Positions 1-8,474 of a stretch of 64,000 bases of DNA are shown here, piece after piece; the stretch's first letter is position 1; every line of letters starts with the position of its first letter. The notes beneath the pieces were generated by a model. That model worked only from the letters and a program-made list of their open reading frames with translations. It made no database searches and was not told the DNA's origin. The DNA is from Alphaproteobacteria bacterium (GTDB taxonomy: Bacteria > Pseudomonadota > Alphaproteobacteria > Micropepsales > Micropepsaceae): assembly GCA_947473475.1 (NCBI GenBank), contig CANJBZ010000002.1:1-64000 (forward strand). Direction: 5' to 3'. Both the position numbers and the translations under genes were made by a program.

Positions 1-168
1 CATTATTTTTGCATGGACCTGCCGCACTCGGACGGCTGCTTCGTCAAGGCGTATCCCGCCGAGACGGCGGAAGCCTTCTGCGACGGCCATGTTGCGGCTT
101 TCGATTTTTTCGGCGGCGTGCCGCAATCGATTTTGTATGACAACACCCGCGGGACCTATTGCGAATGA
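1..168 (+). pseudogene. IS21-family transposase (IstA) fragment, truncated at both ends
   Basis: Frame 1 reads through from the window edge and gives the IstA core signature (HYFCMDLPHSDGCF, then AYPAETAEAF, then FFGGVPQSILYDNT). The Asp of YDNT is the expected second catalytic acid of the DDE domain. After YDNT the family sequence is lost and a TGA follows six codons later (166-168), so the third catalytic residue and C-terminus are missing. The 5' part lies outside the window. It cannot be an active transposase. The break is directly followed by an AT-rich gene whose ATG overlaps this TGA, which suggests an insertion or deletion joint at about 150. Confidence 0.85.
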
Positions 169-599
169 CTGAAGATCAGACGCGCTGTGATCTCTGGTTA
201 GATAGTTCAAAACAATCAAGAAAAAAGCGGCGGGCAACTTTCAGATTTGATGAAAGCGACGCGACCGAAAAGCTTATAAAAAAACTATACGACATTTTTT
301 CTAGTTTTGGGGTGCATGGTCACTTGAGCTTTCCGGCGTCAGCAGGAGAAGTGTTTCAAAGCGCTGGAGAAAATATGGTGCGCATATCAACCGATCGGAA
401 ACTTTCATTTGAAGTATTCGGGCTTATGCTCAAGATGATTGACTTATCCTGTCTCGCAATTCTGAAAAAACTCGAGCCACTCATCGCTCGCGAAGAAGTG
501 GCATTGCAAAAAGAATATCATCACTTTCGATCATCTTATTCCGAAGCATCAAAAGCGTTCGCTGAATTCATCGCCGCCAATCACTTACAGCGAGCATGA
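165..599 (+). CDS. hypothetical protein, AT-rich orphan gene
   Basis: This 144-codon frame starts at ATG 165, overlapping the stop of the IS21 fragment; a TTG six bases upstream is an alternative start. The product is soluble-looking and charged. It has a basic N-terminal patch (QSRKKRR) and predicted helices in the second half (residues about 85-140). I see no signal peptide, membrane segment or known catalytic motif. The codon usage and base composition are clearly more AT-rich than all following genes, which fits acquisition by transfer. It sits between a transposase remnant and an integrase and is probably island cargo. I do not recognise the family; a toxin, antitoxin or phage-type protein are all possible. 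Confidence 0.55.
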   Translation: MTEDQTRCDLWLDSSKQSRKKRRATFRFDESDATEKLIKKLYDIFSSFGVHGHLSFPASAGEVFQSAGENMVRISTDRKLSFEVFGLMLKMIDLSCLAILKKLEPLIAREEVALQKEYHHFRSSYSEASKAFAEFIAANHLQRA

Positions 600-618
600 G
601 GCAGCGGATAAGGCGGCG

Positions 619-1941
619 TCACTTCCGCCGCGCATCCCTGATATTGGCGATCTTTGATGCTGCGGAAGTGCAGAGTGTACCCCATGCGTCCATCAATGGG
701 CGGCGCTCGTCCAGCAGGTCTTCACGAGCGTAGGCGGCCCGGACCTTGTTCCGGTCGCTATGGGATAATGCAATCTCGCTCAGGTGATCTGGATAGCTGG
801 TGGACAAAGCCCAGGACTTGAACGTGCTGCGAAAGCCGTGGACCACGACTGCGCGGTTCTCGCTATCCCGCCAGCGTGGCAGGTGGCCCTTGCCAAGGCC
901 GTCTGACGACATGCCGCGCACAAGCTGGGACAGCGCCATGTCAGACAGCTTCCTACCGGAGGCTGGCGAGGGGAAGAGCAGGTCTTTGGGCTTGCCAGAC
1001 GACAGCGGTCGCATTGCCTCAAGGACTTTGATGGCGGGCCTGGAAAGAGCGATGCGGTGAAGCCTCCCGGCTTTCATGCGGCTCGCCGGTATGGTCCAGG
1101 TCGCTTTCTCCAGGTCAATCTCGTTCCACACCGCACCCCGCACCTCGCCAGATCTGCAGGCGGTCAGGATGGCGAACTTCAAGGCTTGTGCGGCAACGCC
1201 CTCACGCTCGTCCAGTGCGGCCATAAAGGTCTTTACCTGCTGCCAGGGCAGCGAGGGGTAGTGGTGCACACTTCGTACCTTGGACGTTGGCGGTAGCTCA
1301 TGCTCGAGCAAGCCGCGCCAGCGGGCAGGGTTCTCACTTGAACGCCACCTGCGCGACGGGGCGGCGGCATAGTCCAGTATGGCCTCGATCCGCTGCCTGA
1401 CCCGTGACGCCGTCTCCGGGATTTTCTGCCAGATCGGCTTCAGGACCCCCACGACGTCCGCAATGCTGATATTGGCGACGTCCATGCCGCCCAGCGCCGG
1501 AAATACATGCGCCTCGAGCGTGGACTGCCACTGGTCCGCGTGTTTGGCGCTCTTCCAGCCCGAGCGGTGGGCGGCAATGTAGCCCTCTGCCGCCTTGCGT
1601 AAGGTCTGATCCTTGCCCCGCCCCTCAGTTTTGCGGCGCTCCAGGGCGGCCTTATCCCGCTCCACGATGGGGTCCAGGCCCGCCTGCAACTGCCGCCTGG
1701 CATCAGCAGCAAGCTGCCGGGCCTCCGATAGCGACACCCCCGAACGCCCGTCGGGATCGGCAGCACCCAGGCCCATCTCACGGGCCTTGCCGTGGCGCGT
1801 GAAGCGCAGCAGCCAGCTTTTGGTGTCTCCGGGCGCGATCTGCAAACACAGCCCCGCGCCGTCCCCAATGCGTACAGGACGCTTTATCTTGCCGCCTGGA
1901 TGGGTGGCGCTACGGACCTTGGCAACGCTGAGTTGGGGCAT
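619..1941 (-). CDS. P4-type tyrosine recombinase / integrase
   Basis: This 440-residue protein should catalyse site-specific integration and excision of a genomic island. Residues about 1-95 look like the DUF4102 arm-binding domain (GLCLQIAPGDTKSWLLRF), about 115-200 like the core-binding domain, and the rest is the catalytic domain. Visible catalytic residues are R263 (TACRSGEVRGA), K290, H368-x-x-R371 (VVHGFRSTFK), H394 (ALSHSD) and nucleophile Y404. All are present, so it may be functional. Length and order match the P4/IntA family. No tRNA lies next to it, so its attachment site is not evident. Its partner genes appear lost, because only one orphan gene and an IS remnant lie beside it. 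Confidence 0.93.
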   Translation of the reverse strand: MPQLSVAKVRSATHPGGKIKRPVRIGDGAGLCLQIAPGDTKSWLLRFTRHGKAREMGLGAADPDGRSGVSLSEARQLAADARRQLQAGLDPIVERDKAALERRKTEGRGKDQTLRKAAEGYIAAHRSGWKSAKHADQWQSTLEAHVFPALGGMDVANISIADVVGVLKPIWQKIPETASRVRQRIEAILDYAAAPSRRWRSSENPARWRGLLEHELPPTSKVRSVHHYPSLPWQQVKTFMAALDEREGVAAQALKFAILTACRSGEVRGAVWNEIDLEKATWTIPASRMKAGRLHRIALSRPAIKVLEAMRPLSSGKPKDLLFPSPASGRKLSDMALSQLVRGMSSDGLGKGHLPRWRDSENRAVVVHGFRSTFKSWALSTSYPDHLSEIALSHSDRNKVRAAYAREDLLDERRPLMDAWGTLCTSAASKIANIRDARRK

Positions 1942-1950
1942 TTGGCCTAT

Positions 1951-1987
1951 CGGGGGTAGAACTCTCCTACCCCCATCTCTACCCCCA
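1951..1987. repeat. Three TCTACCCCC-type motifs upstream of the integrase (possible arm-type sites)
   Basis: Just upstream of the integrase ATG there are CGGGGGTAGA at 1951-1960 (inverted), CCTACCCCCA at 1966-1975 and TCTACCCCCA at 1978-1987. Short repeats next to an integrase with an arm-binding domain are plausible integrase or autoregulation sites. The role is inferred; the repeats themselves are seen. Confidence 0.5.
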
Positions 1988-2307
1988 AGGCGCCCTGAGA
2001 CGCAAATAGATGGCCATAGACGACCGTGGCATAAAATCCAGCAAATACGGTACTTTCTTGCGCTAGTCTGGACAGGCCTAGATTACCGTAGAGGCATGGT
2101 GGGCGGACTCCCCATCCGCCATGTCGGCGCAGTTCTCGTAGCCAGCGGACGCAGCGTCGAAAACTCAAGTGACCTTAAGCGTCTTCGTCGATGTCGCGCC
2201 TTGCGAACGCGCTGAACCGCATGCAGCACGCAATTTCGTCGATGACGCGAGCGCGGCATGCAGGCTAAGTTTATTGTCAGAGAATAGAACGCGGAAAGCA
2301 GTAGCGC
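1988..2307. other. Intergenic stretch without a supported gene
   Basis: I see no convincing coding frame, RNA gene or long repeat here. It lies between the integrase promoter side and a small plus-strand gene. If the integrase acts near its own gene, an attachment site could be in this stretch, but no tRNA fragment or direct repeat was recognised. Confidence 0.4.
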
Positions 2308-2631
2308 ATGGTCTCTTCATTCGTCCTGAAGACGTTGGCGGGGGCGCTGCGAAAGCAGGTGCTCGCTGGTGGGGGCCTGGGATTAGGCGGCAACGGTAAA
2401 CCACGTGTGTACAAGCCGTGGCGGCTCTGGCGTGCATTTGCCTGGGGACTTGGGGTGGCGGTTCTGGCGCAAGCCGGTAACTGGCATGAAATCTACGAAC
2501 GGTTCGCAACATCGAACATCAGTGCCGCTGCCAGCGACCTCATCGGAAGGGTCGACGTCATACCGGTCATATTCGTTCTGGCGGCTGCGTTTAGAAATGC
2601 CGTGATGAAGCGCCGGCCAGCCAAGACATAA
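2308..2631 (+). CDS. putative small membrane protein, function unknown
   Basis: This is a 107-codon frame from ATG 2308. The product has two hydrophobic segments (about residues 43-57, FAWGLGVAVLAQAG, and about 83-95, VIPVIFVLAAAF) and a basic C-terminus (KRRPAKT), typical of a small inner-membrane protein. The upstream Shine-Dalgarno match is weak. I recognise no family. It lies between the integrase region and a convergently transcribed metallo-beta-lactamase-fold gene, so the context gives no hint of a role. It may be a chance frame in GC-rich DNA; the hydrophobic pattern is the main argument for it. Confidence 0.4.
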   Translation: MVSSFVLKTLAGALRKQVLAGGGLGLGGNGKPRVYKPWRLWRAFAWGLGVAVLAQAGNWHEIYERFATSNISAAASDLIGRVDVIPVIFVLAAAFRNAVMKRRPAKT

Positions 2632-2664
2632 TTTCATCAGCTGCGTGCCGCTGGCATGCCGAAT

Positions 2665-2700
2665 GAAAAGGGGGCGCATTGCTTGATTGCAATGCGCCCC
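2665..2700 (-). terminator. Rho-independent terminator of the metallo-beta-lactamase-fold gene
   Basis: A perfect 12-bp stem (GGGGCGCATTGC, 2671-2682, with 2689-2700) surrounds a 6-nt loop. On the minus strand it is followed by TTTT (2665-2668). It lies 30 bases after the stop of the gene at 2730. Confidence 0.85.
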
Positions 2701-2729
2701 TCAATTCGTCGAAAGATCGCGGCTAATTT

Positions 2730-3728
2730 CTACTTCTTGGCCTTGGCTTGCTCGTCAGCCAGAACCTTCTTGGCCTGTTCGAGCTGGCGTTTGGCGCGGG
2801 CGTCCCAGGTTGCCGGATCGACGAAGGGATGCGGCTCGCCCGCCTTGCGGCTGGCGAGCTTCACGCTGCGCGCGAGGACGCCGCCGCCCGGATAGCCGTT
2901 CGGGTCCTGCCAGGAATGGGTCATGACATAGACCTGCACGCCCTTAATGGCGTTGAGCTTCTCGGCGTTCTTCACGCCCTGCTCGGCTCCGGCCAGGCCC
3001 GGTGCGCCGAGACCGCCGCCGCCCCAGATGCCTTTGTAGGTCTGCGCGCCGTCATGCAGCACGAGCCCTTCGATGAACAGATCGCCCGGTGTGTGGCCCG
3101 GCGCGGTGTGGATGATGAGGTGCTGATCGCCGAGATCGAGGTGATCGCCTTCCTTCACGACCATATCGCGCTTGGGCGCGTCGGTCGGCTTGCCACTGTC
3201 GCGGTTGTTGGGCTTGCCGGCCGTCTCTTCGATCATTTTCCAGTCTTCGGCCGCCGCCACGACGCGCGCGCCGGTCAAGGCCTGAAGACGCTTCGCGCCG
3301 CCGAAATGGTCGGTGTGGCCGTGGTTGATGATGATGTATTTGATGCTCTTTGGGTCGATCCCGACCTTCTTGATGTTTTCCTCGATCAGGCCGATGAACG
3401 GCTCTTGCGAGGTGTCGAACATGATGTTGCCTTGCGGCGTCGTCAGGATCCACGACGTCACATAGCAGGGGCCGACATGGTACAGATTGTCGAACACCTT
3501 GAACGGCGCGATTTTCTGAATATCGACTTCGCGCGAGTGGGGCCCGATGCGGCAAATCTTTTCCAGCGGATCGCTGTCGGACGTCGTTGCGTTGGCGCGG
3601 GCGAGCGCCGCGGCAGCGGAGACCTTGGCGGCAGCCGCTTCGGCCTCGGCGTTCTGGGCATAGGCCGCGGAACCAACAAAACCGGCGGCCATCACAAAGC
3701 TCGCCGTCAGCATCAATATCTTTTTCAT
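2730..3728 (-). CDS. secreted metallo-beta-lactamase-fold hydrolase, subclass B3-like
   Basis: This 332-residue protein has an N-terminal signal peptide (about residues 1-24, ending SAAYA) and an MBL fold. Zinc ligands are visible: H136-x-H138-x-D140-H141 (NHGHTDHFGG), H211 in PGHTPG and H270 in MTHSWQD. The spacing and the ARVVAAAEDW stretch resemble subclass B3 enzymes, so a periplasmic beta-lactamase or related hydrolase is likely. It is longer than usual B3 enzymes, with an Ala-rich N-terminal segment (25-50), a glycine-rich insert (about 233-243) and a Lys-rich tail. The start is supported by GGGAGG upstream. Substrate is not predictable from sequence. It is a single gene with its own terminator. 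Confidence 0.85.
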   Translation of the reverse strand: MKKILMLTASFVMAAGFVGSAAYAQNAEAEAAAAKVSAAAALARANATTSDSDPLEKICRIGPHSREVDIQKIAPFKVFDNLYHVGPCYVTSWILTTPQGNIMFDTSQEPFIGLIEENIKKVGIDPKSIKYIIINHGHTDHFGGAKRLQALTGARVVAAAEDWKMIEETAGKPNNRDSGKPTDAPKRDMVVKEGDHLDLGDQHLIIHTAPGHTPGDLFIEGLVLHDGAQTYKGIWGGGGLGAPGLAGAEQGVKNAEKLNAIKGVQVYVMTHSWQDPNGYPGGGVLARSVKLASRKAGEPHPFVDPATWDARAKRQLEQAKKVLADEQAKAKK

Positions 3729-4003
3729 GTCGTCCTCCCTTGGCCCATCCCGGGCTTAATTTTCACGGCCGCAAGGTATTCCATCGCCGCGCCGCGCGCC
3801 ACTGTAACGGCATGAGGCCCGGCTGCCCCCTTGCGGCGCTTGAAGTACACGGCCACAGGCCAAGTGGAGGCTCGCGCGAAGGCGGGGCCACGGCCGCCGT
3901 GGCGGAATGCCCGCGGCGTTATTGCCGGATCGCCATTTCCTGGCGGTTCGTGGCCGGCGCTTCTCCGCACCCCACGCCCCGCCCCTCGCAGCCCGAGCAG
4001 CGG

Positions 4004-5041
4004 CTACCAGTTCACAAATTCGCTGCCCAGTTTTGTCACCTGCAGCGACGGGGTGCTGGCGGCGATCAAATTGGATTCTTTCGAGTCGCCGAAGCTTGTC
4101 AGGGCAAACCACGCTGCGCCTGCAAAAGCTTCGGTGGCGAAAATATTCTTCTGGCTCCAATCAATGTAATTGAGCCCCGGATTATTCCCCTCGACGAACT
4201 TGGCGAGCGGACCGCCCCACTCCGTCGCAAACAACGCATTCTTGATGCCTGCTTTGCGGATATGCAGCATGGAACGGTTCCAGGTATCGAGCTGCGGGAC
4301 ATATTGGTTTGTTGGCGACAGCGCCCTGCCGATGTAGGGATGTACGTCCAAATACACGTTGGGGTCGTTCCTGCCCCATGTACCGTCGACGAGAAGACGC
4401 TGGTACCAGCCGTCGATATTGGAACCGACCGTCGCGCCAATAATGATTTTCACCTTCGGATTGGCTTGGCGGATGGCCGGTCCAACCGCGTTCACCAGCG
4501 CGGCGTAGGCGGCGATCCGTGTGTGGATGTCGTCGATGCCGCCATCCCAAGCACCGTTCAGTTCGTTCCAGATCGACACGGCGTAGAGATTGGGAATGTT
4601 GGCGGCCGTGGCGTTCGGACGGCCAGTGCCGTCTTTCCGAACGGCCCAAACGGCGTATTTCGTGAAAGCCTGAATTTGTGCCGGCGTAACGGGCAGGCCA
4701 AAATTGTTCAGCTTGGGTTGATAGCCGTTGGAACCGTAGAGCTTATTGCCGAAGCCAAGGGTGATCAAATTGAAAGCGCTTGCGGACGCCACATTACCGT
4801 AGGACTGCCATTGCCGGTCGGGCATCGTGTACTGGCCCGCGACTTTCTCAACTTGATGCCAGCCAAGCATGTCGCGGACACACCCCCCATTGGGCAGCAA
4901 CGTCCGAAGCACCGGCACCGATGGCGGGGCGTCGCCCTCATTGACCTGGACCGCCAGGCATTTTATCGGCGCGGACCAGGCGTTCAATGGAACAAAAGCG
5001 GCGAGTGCCGACACCAAAGCGGCAAGCAGTCGTTTTTTCAT
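4004..5041 (-). CDS. secreted glycoside hydrolase, clan GH-A-like
   Basis: The product is 345 residues and starts at MKKRLLAALV, which gives a clean signal peptide (to about residue 24, AWSA); a longer frame upstream lacks one. It looks like a TIM-barrel glycosidase. The acid/base glutamate is probably E160 in SIWNELN and the nucleophile E274 in FATEWGG, the usual strand-4 and strand-7 positions of clan GH-A. A segment DVHPYIG lies between them. The exact family (GH5, GH39 or a relative) and sugar are uncertain. It is monocistronic between two other minus-strand genes for exported proteins. The 255 bases upstream contain a perfect palindrome (5218-5229) and an imperfect GC-rich hairpin (about 5229-5260) but no clear promoter. 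Confidence 0.7.
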   Translation of the reverse strand: MKKRLLAALVSALAAFVPLNAWSAPIKCLAVQVNEGDAPPSVPVLRTLLPNGGCVRDMLGWHQVEKVAGQYTMPDRQWQSYGNVASASAFNLITLGFGNKLYGSNGYQPKLNNFGLPVTPAQIQAFTKYAVWAVRKDGTGRPNATAANIPNLYAVSIWNELNGAWDGGIDDIHTRIAAYAALVNAVGPAIRQANPKVKIIIGATVGSNIDGWYQRLLVDGTWGRNDPNVYLDVHPYIGRALSPTNQYVPQLDTWNRSMLHIRKAGIKNALFATEWGGPLAKFVEGNNPGLNYIDWSQKNIFATEAFAGAAWFALTSFGDSKESNLIAASTPSLQVTKLGSEFVNW

Positions 5042-5297
5042 TTCCGAGACATCCAGGGATACGCGGGCAACGTAAGCGAGGAGCGCGTCCCAATCCCGTG
5101 ACGACTGCAAATAGGGTGGCGTCAAAGTAAATTGGTTGTCGAAAATACGGGCTTTAACAAATGTCTGTATAAAGTTTGGCTCACATGCCGAGTTATGGAC
5201 GTTGCGAGCTGAACCGTAGCCTTAAGGCTGGGCGCCGCTCACGACGGACGCAGCGCCCTAACCGATCGGAAAAATTCACAACGGCAAACCGCTGCTG

Positions 5298-6014
5298 TCA
5301 CTGACGTGCTACGGCGGTCCGCCGTTGGCGCGTCTGGAATACGCCGAATGCCGCCAGCGCGGACGCGAACAGCGCGAGCGTTGCGGGCTCCGGAACCGGC
5401 GAGTGGTTTTCAACCGGTATCGGGTTGTACGCGACATTGTCGAACTCGAACGCATATTGCGAACTCAACGCGACGACGCTGTCGAAGGCAAGATCGGAGC
5501 TGATATTCACGTAATAGGTGCCGTTGACGCCCTGGTCGCCGTTTGCGTTGGCAGTTACGTCACCGCCGGTGACCGAACCGACCAGCGTCTGTCCGTTGAA
5601 CAGTTGCAGGGTGTTGTAGCCATCGACCGAGCCCCACAGAAGTCCGACATATTGCGCGAGCGACGGAAGGCTGAGCCTCACCGATCCAATGCCCGTGGAC
5701 AAATATTCGGTGGTATCGGCGCCATTGGCCGCGCCGAACGGAAGACCATTGTTGTTGGAAATGTACGGCGCCGCATAACGGCCGCCCAATGCACCAATAA
5801 CGGTCTCGGCATCTCCTGTGAACGACACGCCGATTCCGGTGCTGGTTCCACCCGCATTGCCCAACGGCAAATTGTCGAAGTTCGCATAGATGGCGCCGGT
5901 GGGCGCGCCGCCGACGCTGGAGCTGACGACGAGCGTCGCGTGAGCCGGTGCTGCGGCAAACAGACTTGCGCAAGCCAGGGCCGAGAAAATTCGTTTAAAA
6001 TTGAAGCTATTCAT
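5298..6014 (-). CDS. PEP-CTERM sorting-domain protein
   Basis: This 238-residue exported protein starts at MNSFNFKRIF, with AAAGGCGG upstream. It has a signal peptide ending near APAHA. The middle is a beta-rich, Gly/Asn-rich domain of unknown function. The C-terminus is a PEP-CTERM anchor: SPVPEPATLALF, a hydrophobic helix, then RQRR. PEP-CTERM proteins are processed by exosortase and usually go to the cell surface or into extracellular polymer. No exosortase gene is in this window. A second PEP-CTERM gene lies at 12036. Confidence 0.85.
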   Translation of the reverse strand: MNSFNFKRIFSALACASLFAAAPAHATLVVSSSVGGAPTGAIYANFDNLPLGNAGGTSTGIGVSFTGDAETVIGALGGRYAAPYISNNNGLPFGAANGADTTEYLSTGIGSVRLSLPSLAQYVGLLWGSVDGYNTLQLFNGQTLVGSVTGGDVTANANGDQGVNGTYYVNISSDLAFDSVVALSSQYAFEFDNVAYNPIPVENHSPVPEPATLALFASALAAFGVFQTRQRRTAVARQ

Positions 6015-6222
6015 CGAGCGGTCCGCCTTTGTGTCGCGCTTGGTGTGCCCGATTTCAGCGCGAAAGAAACGCGAATCCACGAAGGTTGGTAAACGTTTTG
6101 GTAATACTCGCGAAGGCGCATAAACCAAACCGAACGGTGCGGCAGCGCAAATGCACATGGTGTCTCACCGGGCATTAAGGGTTGGATGGCTAGCCTCGCG
6201 CGGATGTTGAGGACAACCGGGA

Positions 6223-6477
6223 ATGCATTCGGCACGCAAATATCAGAGCGGCTTTGGCTTCGTGGAATTGCTTCTGGTGGTAACGGCGGTCGCGGTGCTT
6301 GCGGTCTTTGCCTACACCTGCATGGAGCAACGCGAAGACGCCGCGCGTGAGGCCACCGCCCAAACAGTGGCCGCTGTTAAGTCACGCGACGAGCAGCTTT
6401 GCGACATCTCCACCGAATATTGCACCGAGGAGCAGAAGCGCGAGCGCGCGCTCGCGCAACGGCACCGGCGCCGCTAA
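6223..6477 (+). CDS. orphan prepilin-like / pseudopilin-like small protein
   Basis: This 84-residue protein has a short basic leader, then G|FGFVE followed by LLLVVTAVAVLAVFAY. That is the pattern of a type IV prepilin: Gly at -1, Phe at +1, Glu at +5 and a hydrophobic helix. The rest is only about 50 residues, charged, with two Cys (QLCDISTEYCTEE) that could form a disulfide, and ends in Arg-rich sequence. That is too short for a normal pilin head domain. No other pilus or secretion genes are near. It is transcribed toward the galD-like gene 42 bases downstream and may share its transcript. A minor pilin-like role is inferred from the N-terminus only. Confidence 0.6.
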   Translation: MHSARKYQSGFGFVELLLVVTAVAVLAVFAYTCMEQREDAAREATAQTVAAVKSRDEQLCDISTEYCTEEQKRERALAQRHRRR

Positions 6478-6519
6478 GACGCTCTCGACGGCGCGAACGG
6501 CTGTGATAGAACTGCGCCC

Positions 6520-7602
6520 ATGAGCAAACGCGCTATTCCCTGTGTCCTGATGCGAGGCGGCACCTCGCGCGGTCCTTATTTTCTCGCTTCCGATTTGCCG
6601 TCAGACCCTACCTTGCGCGACGAAGTTCTGTTGCAGGTCATGGGCTCGGGGCACGAATTGCAGGTCGACGGCATCGGCGGCGGCCATCCGCTGACCAGCA
6701 AGGTCGCGATCGTCAGCCCGTCGAAAATACCCGGTGCGGACGTCGACTATCTGTTTGCGCAAGTGAATGTGCGCGAACGCCATGTCGATATGTCGCCCAA
6801 TTGCGGAAACATGCTGGCGGGCGTCGGACCGTTCGCGCTGGAAGCCGGGCTCGTGCCGATGGCCGACGGCGTGTCGACGGTTCACATCTACAATGTGAAC
6901 ACCAAGAAGCTGATCGAGGCTCGCATTCAGACCAAGGACGGCTTCGTCCAATATGACGGCGATACGGCCATTGATGGCGTGCCAGGAACGGCCGCGCCGA
7001 TTCATCTCGCCTTCCTCGACGCGGCCGGTGCGAAAACCGGCAAGCTGTTTCCGTCCGGCAAACCGACGGACATCGTCGAAGGCATCGCGATGTCTCTAGT
7101 CGATGCCGCCATGCCGATTATGGCAATCAAGGCCGCCGATCTGGGTAAGACCGGTTACGAAACACCGGCGGAGTTTGCAGCCGACCGGTCCTTCATGGAG
7201 CGGCTGGAACGGTTGCGCTTGCAGGCGGGCCAAATGATGGGCCTTGGCGATGTGCGCAATCTCGTCATCCCCAAGCCGGTTCTGGTGGCGCCGCCTCGCG
7301 CCGGTGGAACACTGACGGGCCGCTATTTCATGCCGCACTCGTGCCACAACGCCTTTGCGATCACGGGCGCTGTCGCCGTCGGCACAGCCGCCGTCACGCC
7401 GGGCACGGTCATCGCCGAAATCGCAGGGACACCGAAAATGCCGGTGTACGTGGTGATCGAGCATCCGTCGGGAGGCTTGCAGGTGCGGCTGGAGCAACGG
7501 CCCGGCAATCCCAATCCAGTGGCGTTTCTTGTGCGTACGGCGCGGCGTTTGTTTGAAGGGCGCGTGCTGGTCAACCCGCGCGACACATCCGCGGCGGCCT
7601 AA
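6520..7602 (+). CDS. galD: 4-oxalomesaconate tautomerase-like protein (PrpF/GalD family)
   Basis: This 360-residue protein belongs to the PrpF superfamily of isomerases with a diaminopimelate-epimerase-like fold. The N-terminal MRGGTSRGPYF and the segments GSGHELQVDGIGGGHPLTSKVAIV and NCGNMLAGVGPFALE match GalD-type proteins. GalD interconverts keto and enol forms of 4-oxalomesaconate in gallate/protocatechuate 4,5-cleavage. PrpF (aconitate isomerase) is the alternative; length and the VDGIGG region favour GalD. It runs convergently with an enol-lactonase-like hydrolase with a 4-base gap, and both would act in aromatic acid breakdown. Confidence 0.75.
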   Translation: MSKRAIPCVLMRGGTSRGPYFLASDLPSDPTLRDEVLLQVMGSGHELQVDGIGGGHPLTSKVAIVSPSKIPGADVDYLFAQVNVRERHVDMSPNCGNMLAGVGPFALEAGLVPMADGVSTVHIYNVNTKKLIEARIQTKDGFVQYDGDTAIDGVPGTAAPIHLAFLDAAGAKTGKLFPSGKPTDIVEGIAMSLVDAAMPIMAIKAADLGKTGYETPAEFAADRSFMERLERLRLQAGQMMGLGDVRNLVIPKPVLVAPPRAGGTLTGRYFMPHSCHNAFAITGAVAVGTAAVTPGTVIAEIAGTPKMPVYVVIEHPSGGLQVRLEQRPGNPNPVAFLVRTARRLFEGRVLVNPRDTSAAA

Positions 7603-7606
7603 GCGG

Positions 7607-8398
7607 TTAACGGTTCAACCACTCCGTCAGGATGCGGTTGAACCGCGCCGGCGATTCTACATTCGGCAGATGCCGGGCGCCGGAGAACGCAACAAAGCGT
7701 CCGCCGGGAATTAGCGATGCCAAGCGTTGATTTTCTTCATGCGAGGTCGCGCGGTCTTCCTCGCCGTAGACCACCAGCGCCGGCACGCGAACGTTGGGCA
7801 GCTCGCGCGAAAAATCGAAACGCGAAAGCGCCGCAACGCAGCCGCAATAGCCGTCCGCCGAAGTAGCTGCCACGGTGTCACGAATTTGCTGCCAGCGGTT
7901 TGGGTTGGCGGCGCGAAATTCTGGCGTCAGCCAGCGCTCCATGGTCGCATCGGCAATGGGCTCCAGCGTGCCCGCGGCACGCACGGCGGCCACCCGTGGG
8001 CTCCAGATTTCATCGGCGTTGCGCAAGGCGGCAGGCGGCGTCTCGCACAACATCAGAGAGGACACGCGCTGGGGAAAATGTATCGCCAGTGCCTCGCCGA
8101 TCATGCCGCCGATCGAAAGGCCGACATAATCGGCCGTGCCAATACCAAGCCGGTCGAACACCGCGACGATATCGGAAGCAAGCTGCGCTAGCGTGTAATC
8201 GCCCGCCGTGGAATCGCTTCCGCCATGTCCGCGCATATCGATGCGCAGTACCCGTAACCCCGCCTGAAGAACGGCTGGCACTTGCTCTGCCCACATGCCG
8301 GAATCGGCGGCCAAGGCATGCGCAAATACGACAGCGCGCGCCGTTTCGGGGCCAGTTACATCGTAATAAAGCGCACGCGTGCCGACGTTCAGGAGCAT
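7607..8398 (-). CDS. pcaD: alpha/beta hydrolase, 3-oxoadipate enol-lactonase-like
   Basis: This 263-residue cytoplasmic hydrolase has the alpha/beta fold with the nucleophile elbow GLSIGG, an acid in VVYGEEDRAT and a C-terminal His in GARHLPNVE. The sequence RIDMRGHGGSD and overall length match PcaD-type 3-oxoadipate enol-lactonases, which convert the enol-lactone to 3-oxoadipate in the protocatechuate ortho pathway. Other pca genes are absent, so another small ester or lactone substrate is possible. Its 3' end meets that of the galD-like gene. Confidence 0.65.
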   Translation of the reverse strand: MLLNVGTRALYYDVTGPETARAVVFAHALAADSGMWAEQVPAVLQAGLRVLRIDMRGHGGSDSTAGDYTLAQLASDIVAVFDRLGIGTADYVGLSIGGMIGEALAIHFPQRVSSLMLCETPPAALRNADEIWSPRVAAVRAAGTLEPIADATMERWLTPEFRAANPNRWQQIRDTVAATSADGYCGCVAALSRFDFSRELPNVRVPALVVYGEEDRATSHEENQRLASLIPGGRFVAFSGARHLPNVESPARFNRILTEWLNR

Positions 8399-8474
8399 TC
8401 GTCATTGCTAACGGATGAGAAGCCCGCGCGCAAAGAAAACGGCGCGGCCAATCAGCCGCGCCGTCGCAGATTTC

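Noticed and set aside
1947-2168. 73-codon minus-strand frame next to the integrase
   Set aside because: No hydrophobic pattern, ribosome site or family similarity; it overlaps the repeat motifs upstream of the integrase.
3887-3903. Perfect 8-bp GCCACGGC/GCCGTGGC palindrome
   Set aside because: It has a one-base loop and no T tract, so it is not a convincing terminator; it is likely chance in GC-rich DNA.
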